The notes beneath the pieces are model-generated. The model had not been told where the DNA came from. It did not search any database and was given only the letters and a program-made list of their open reading frames with translations. A stretch of DNA of 64,000 bases from Bacillus sp. ISL-18 (lineage in GTDB: Bacteria > Bacillota > Bacilli > Bacillales > Cytobacillaceae). The DNA is taken from assembly GCF_018613415.1 (NCBI RefSeq), contig NZ_JAGGQG010000022.1:1-64000 (forward strand), in the 5' to 3' direction. Below are positions 60,925-64,000 of the stretch, piece by piece (the stretch's first letter is position 1; each line of letters opens with the position of its first letter). A program made the position numbers and the translations under genes.

Positions 60925-61836
60925 TTAATAATCGCCCTTCGCAATTTGTTGTTTTAATTGTTTTATGAACTCTCTTGCTGCCGCGGAGAAATATTTCTTT
61001 TTTGAACGAACTAACCCGAAGAATATATTTGTGCGATCATGCCCCACTAAAGGTATCGGAACAATATCACCGTTAACCACATAATGATGGCTGCTTTGGC
61101 CTAAATCGTAGTTAAAGTAGATCGCCAGCCCTTCTGCAACGGTTTTCTTAATAACCTCAGTGTTATTTGATGTAAATAGAATTTTCATAGCACCATATTT
61201 GTTAAAAAAATCATTAATAAAAGAATTTATCGTACTACCGTTATATGCCACAATTGTTTCATTTATCAATTCTTGGGGCGTTACAGTGTCACAATAAGCG
61301 AGAGGTGAATTTTTACTAACAAAAACTTGTACTCTCCCTTCCAGTAAAATATCAAATAGGAACTCTTCTTGATCCAACAACTCTGGTTCAAAACTTGCTA
61401 TCAATCCGAAGTTAATTTGATTTTGTTTTACTTCACTAAGAATTTCAAATGTTTCTTTTTCCGACATTTGAACATTGACTTCAGGATATTCTTTAATAAA
61501 TTTTGAAAAAGTTTTAGGTAAAATTGTCATAAAGTAACTAGGGATTGCGGAGAATTTAAAATCTCCACTAATGGTAGCTGTTTGAATTTGTGCTTCCTCT
61601 CTAAACTCTTGAAGTTTAATCACAATTTCAAATGCTTTCCTGATTAATTGCAAACTTTCTTCTGTGGGTACTGTACCTGACCTCGACCGTTTAAATAGAG
61701 TTACTCCTAGCTCCTCTTCTAAATTGGAAACCGCTTTACTTATAGCAGCTTGGGAAATATGCAAATTTTGAGCTGCATTAGAAATACTTCCGGTTTTTGC
61801 TATTTCTACAATATATTGCAATTGCTCTATACTCAT
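60925..61836 (-). CDS. LysR-family transcriptional regulator
   Basis: A 303-residue LysR-type regulator. The N-terminal helix-turn-helix reads 'LQYIVEIAKTGSISNAAQNL' then 'HISQAAISKAVSNLEEELGVTLF' (residues 5-47), followed by a linker helix and a two-lobed effector-binding domain. It is divergent from the FMN-reductase operon and lies beside the CoA-transferase, so it may sense a pathway metabolite. LysR proteins do not activate sigma-54 polymerase, so a separate enhancer-binding activator must exist outside the window. Confidence 0.93.
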   Translation of the reverse strand: MSIEQLQYIVEIAKTGSISNAAQNLHISQAAISKAVSNLEEELGVTLFKRSRSGTVPTEESLQLIRKAFEIVIKLQEFREEAQIQTATISGDFKFSAIPSYFMTILPKTFSKFIKEYPEVNVQMSEKETFEILSEVKQNQINFGLIASFEPELLDQEEFLFDILLEGRVQVFVSKNSPLAYCDTVTPQELINETIVAYNGSTINSFINDFFNKYGAMKILFTSNNTEVIKKTVAEGLAIYFNYDLGQSSHHYVVNGDIVPIPLVGHDRTNIFFGLVRSKKKYFSAAAREFIKQLKQQIAKGDY

Positions 61837-61982
61837 AATTTTATTCCTTCCATAGTTCCTATTTATTTTTTCTAGTATTTTGAATATAACTATTAGTTAA
61901 GTTAGTTGGATTTATCATTATTTTAATTGGGTTTTTGTTATATATCAATTTTTATGAATAGGTTTAATAAGATAAAACAAAC

Positions 61983-62020
61983 GTTTCAAACGCCGAACTT
62001 TATTCATTCAAATTTGAAAC
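61983..62020. promoter_or_regulatory. enhancer-type inverted repeat (UAS 3)
   Basis: GTTTCAAA (61983-61990) and TTTGAAAC (62013-62020), with the same arms and spacing as UAS 1. It lies about 40-80 bp upstream of the next sigma-54 promoter. Confidence 0.75.
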
Positions 62021-62060
62021 ACGTAAATAAATGATCTGCATGTTCATAAGGATTAGAAAT

Positions 62061-62076
62061 TGGTATGAATCTTGCA
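62061..62076 (+). promoter_or_regulatory. sigma-54 promoter of FMN-reductase operon
   Basis: TGGTATGAATCTTGCA: GG at 62062-62063 and GC at 62074-62075 with 10 nt between, a full sigma-54 signature. Confidence 0.85.
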
Positions 62077-62124
62077 TGATATTTTAATAGTATTAATTCG
62101 ATTTTACGATGGAGGTAATGAAAT

Positions 62125-62688
62125 ATGAAATTATTAGGAATATCAGGAACAATTACAGGATCAAAAACAAAAATTGTTGTTGAAAAGGTATTAGAAGAAG
62201 TAAAGAAAAACCATCCTGAGGTTGAAATAGAATTACTTGATTTAAAGCAGTTTGATGTCCAGTTCTGTGATGGGCGTAATCCATCAGCCTATACGGGAGA
62301 TACTAAAAAAGTAATAGATCTTGTTTCATCTGCTGATTTTTATATTATCGGCACCCCAATTTTCCAAGGTTCCATTACAGGTGCTCTTAAAAATTTATTT
62401 GATTTGGTTCCTCCAGAGGATTTCCGTAATAAAGTAATGGGGTTCATTGCTACAGGAGGGACCTATCAGCATTATTTAGTGATTGAGAATCAATTAAAAC
62501 CAATTGCAAGTTATTTCCGTGCCTATGTTGCACCAGGATTTGTCTATGCTCATAACAGCCATTTCAGCCCTGAGAATCAACTGATTGACAAGGAAGTATT
62601 AGAACGTATTTCTGCATTAAGTGAGGAAGTTGTTTTTATGCAAAAAGCACTTAAATCCTCCATCAACAAAGAGCCTCAGCTTCAATAG
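62125..62688 (+). CDS. NAD(P)H-dependent FMN reductase-like flavoprotein
   Basis: A 187-residue flavodoxin-fold reductase (SsuE/FMN_red type): 'LLGISGTITGSKTKIVVEKVL' (two pieces) forms the phosphate loop. 'IIGTPIFQGSITGALKNLFDLV' is the flavin-contact loop and 'GFIATGGTYQHY' the third. It reduces FMN with NAD(P)H, often to supply a monooxygenase; SsuE-type partners handle sulfonates, which is interesting beside an alkylsulfatase-like gene. GGAGG precedes the ATG. First gene of the third sigma-54 unit. Confidence 0.88.
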   Translation: MKLLGISGTITGSKTKIVVEKVLEEVKKNHPEVEIELLDLKQFDVQFCDGRNPSAYTGDTKKVIDLVSSADFYIIGTPIFQGSITGALKNLFDLVPPEDFRNKVMGFIATGGTYQHYLVIENQLKPIASYFRAYVAPGFVYAHNSHFSPENQLIDKEVLERISALSEEVVFMQKALKSSINKEPQLQ

Positions 62689-62772
62689 GAGTATGTATAT
62701 TGATCATTTAAAAGAGAATGGTTTGTCAAAGTAAAGGTTTTCTAAACAAAAAGCGATGAAGGAGGGATTTTC

Positions 62773-63078
62773 GTGTTAGTAAATGAAAAGGAAACCATTC
62801 ATTTAACAGATCTATCCTTTATAAATGTTTGTACGAATAAGTATGGAATAAATAGAGGGGTATACAACACGATTGATGAATGGTTTTACAGGCAGGGATT
62901 ACTAAATATTTTAGAAAGACGAAAGAACATTCTCTTTTTTCTTGAATATATAAAGGGGAAAACTGAGTTCAAAAATAGTCGTTGTAAATTTGGACACGGT
63001 GGATTAACGATAAACTTACAAGAATATTATTCTCAAAGTTTTGAATCTATTTTATCAAAAAGTGCCACTAATTTTTAA
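62773..63078 (+). CDS. small protein of unknown function in sigma-54 operon
   Basis: A 101-residue protein from GTG 62773, with GGAGGG 7 nt upstream, between the FMN reductase and thioesterase genes. The sequence ('…TNKYGINRGVYNTIDEWFYRQGLLNILERRKNILFFLEY…') is mixed helical and basic, with two or three Cys and one Gly-rich turn 'KFGHGGLTINL'. There is no signal peptide or clear membrane helix. I recognise no family. The good ribosome site and operon position favour a real gene over chance. Confidence 0.5.
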   Translation: MLVNEKETIHLTDLSFINVCTNKYGINRGVYNTIDEWFYRQGLLNILERRKNILFFLEYIKGKTEFKNSRCKFGHGGLTINLQEYYSQSFESILSKSATNF

Positions 63079-63119
63079 TTGATGAATTGTAATTAGGATT
63101 TAAAAAAGGAGCCTTTCTT

Positions 63120-63536
63120 GTGAAGAAGGATATATGGCAATTTGAAGAAAAATTAATGGAAAATAACAATTTTCGAAAATTAATCGGAGTTCAAATAGAA
63201 GATATAAGGGAAGGGTTTGCTATCCTATCGATAACAATACGTGATGAATTGTTACAGTCGGGAAATATGGTTCATGGGGGAGTTCTTTCTGTTCTTATAG
63301 ATTCCGTAATTGGAACAGCAGTTAGAACAGTCTTGGACGCCAATGATTATTCAGTTACTGCTGAAATGAATATTAACTACTTTAGACCTGCAATAAAAGG
63401 CAAAATCTTTGCAGAGGGAAAGTTAATCAACAAAGGAAAAAATTTAATAGTTGGAGTAGGGGATATCAAAGATGAAGAAGGTAGATTACTAGCAACAGGT
63501 AGAGCAACATATGCAGTTAAGAAACGGCGCGCGTGA
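63120..63536 (+). CDS. hotdog-fold thioesterase, PaaI type
   Basis: A 138-residue PaaI/YiiD-like acyl-CoA thioesterase from GTG 63120 (AAAAAGGAG upstream). The motif 'SGNMVHGGVLSVLIDSVIG' holds the HGG loop and the Asp that acts as catalytic base. 'SVTAEMNINYFRPA' and 'GRLLATGRATYAV' are the central strands. It would release CoA from acyl-CoA products or dead-end intermediates made by the CoA-transferase. It ends the third sigma-54 unit. Confidence 0.88.
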   Translation: MKKDIWQFEEKLMENNNFRKLIGVQIEDIREGFAILSITIRDELLQSGNMVHGGVLSVLIDSVIGTAVRTVLDANDYSVTAEMNINYFRPAIKGKIFAEGKLINKGKNLIVGVGDIKDEEGRLLATGRATYAVKKRRA

Positions 63537-63552
63537 AGTAATTGGAAGGTTC

Positions 63553-63804
63553 TATGGATAAAACAACTATAAAGTTCATTAATTCATTTAACTTATTGCA
63601 AATGCGATTATGAACGATAGGACAGTAGCAGTTGTGTCGAATAACAATTCTGCAACGGTTAACGTCCTTGAGAAGTTAGAAAAGTATGGTGTCGACTTTT
63701 TTGCGGCTTGCTTAGGGAATAAGGATAATAGGGCAAGTTTTTTTGCTAACCAGAAAGAACCCTTTCCTTATCTAGGATTGAACATCAAAACATATCACGA
63801 ATAA
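63553..63804 (+). pseudogene. fragment of a superfamily-I helicase-like ATPase
   Basis: Across two frames the sequence reads 'KTTIKFINSFN' then 'LIANAIMNDRTVAVVSNNNS' and 'ATVNVLEKLEKYGVDF'. This matches the segment just after the Walker A lysine in large SF1 helicase/AAA proteins ('GTGKTQTILNLIAN…VAVVSNNNSA'). A frameshift lies near 63597, the Walker A loop itself is gone, and the frame stops at 63804. Confidence 0.5.
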
Positions 63805-63858
63805 CTTGCTCCAAGCGACAATGTTTACCTAAGCAAATCGTTTAGAGTTGCTAACTTT

Positions 63859-63989
63859 AACTGTTAATAAGTGCAACACCAGTATATTTAATGAAAATAA
63901 AAAGAGCCTAAAATATGCAAGTTTTTTATTCACCACTTGCTATTTTTGCTCTTTTTTATATTCCATAAAATGACTGCTATTTAACAGTT
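63859..63989. repeat. structured dispersed repeat, copy 2
   Basis: Outer arms AACTGTTAA (63859-63867) / TTAACAGTT (63981-63989), inner arms AAAGAGC (63901-63907) / GCTCTTT (63948-63954) and GCAAG / CTTGC. Same architecture and core as the element at 803-915, with compensating base changes in the outer arms. Confidence 0.6.
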
Positions 63990-64000
63990 TATGAAACATT

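Noticed and set aside
1..64000. CRISPR arrays, tRNA or rRNA genes, prophage
   Set aside because: No regularly spaced repeats, cloverleaf with CCA-end pattern, rRNA sequence or structural phage genes were seen.

Overview
The window reads as the chromosome of a low-GC, aerobic, soil-type Bacillaceae species (Bacillus/Neobacillus-like). The signs are consensus AGGAGG ribosome sites, many TTG/GTG starts, SigA and SigL (sigma-54) promoters, a B. megaterium-style anaerobic cobalamin operon with a CbiH60-type fusion, YbcC/YbcI-like genes and a TPP riboswitch. No rRNA, tRNA, CRISPR array or complete insertion sequence was seen. Gene remnants are unusually common.

Layout. 1-9 kb: small genes (cold-shock protein, HlyD-type adaptor, PadR with a permease-prefix protein, coiled-coil protein, a NlpC/P60 protein missing its catalytic segment, DUF3291-like protein, SMP-30-like protein), then remnants including a frameshifted GntR/UTRA regulator. 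9-24 kb: a catabolic island with an amidase, a sugar-type ABC importer, a SnoaL-like protein, two histidinol-dehydrogenase-family enzymes (the second HpsN-like), a tandem cupin, an SDR, a LacI regulator, an alpha/beta hydrolase and an HpcH/HpaI aldolase. Two operator families lie in it. 24-36 kb: one copy of a duplicated HTH gene, a frameshifted SEC-C protein, a methyltransferase behind a consensus promoter and leader hairpin, an RpoA-like remnant, the DabB-DabA inorganic-carbon transporter with YbcI- and YbcF-like genes, a broken SDR and an RsbR-like STAS protein.

36.5-41.5 kb: a TPP riboswitch and terminator control an NCS2 permease followed by LuxE-like, LuxC-like and SDR genes, a transporter plus carboxylate-to-alcohol reduction cassette that I infer serves thiamine-precursor salvage. 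41.5-54.3 kb: a patchwork of gene fragments and the second HTH copy abut a cobalamin operon cut at both ends. CbiW lacks its N-terminus, the usual upstream control region is not visible, and cobyric acid synthase stops after about 137 codons where it meets half of an MFS transporter. The core cbiH60-X-J-C-D-ET-L-F-G-A is intact.

54.5-64 kb: an alkylsulfatase-like protein, iron alcohol dehydrogenase, aldehyde dehydrogenase, CaiB-type CoA-transferase, LysR regulator, FMN reductase, an unknown small protein and a hotdog thioesterase. Three transcription units here carry sigma-54 -24/-12 elements (two perfect, one near-consensus), each preceded by an inverted repeat with the same 30-bp spacing. 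This suggests one enhancer-binding protein controls a route from sulfate ester to alcohol, aldehyde, acid and acyl-CoA. A structured hairpin repeat occurs near both ends of the window.
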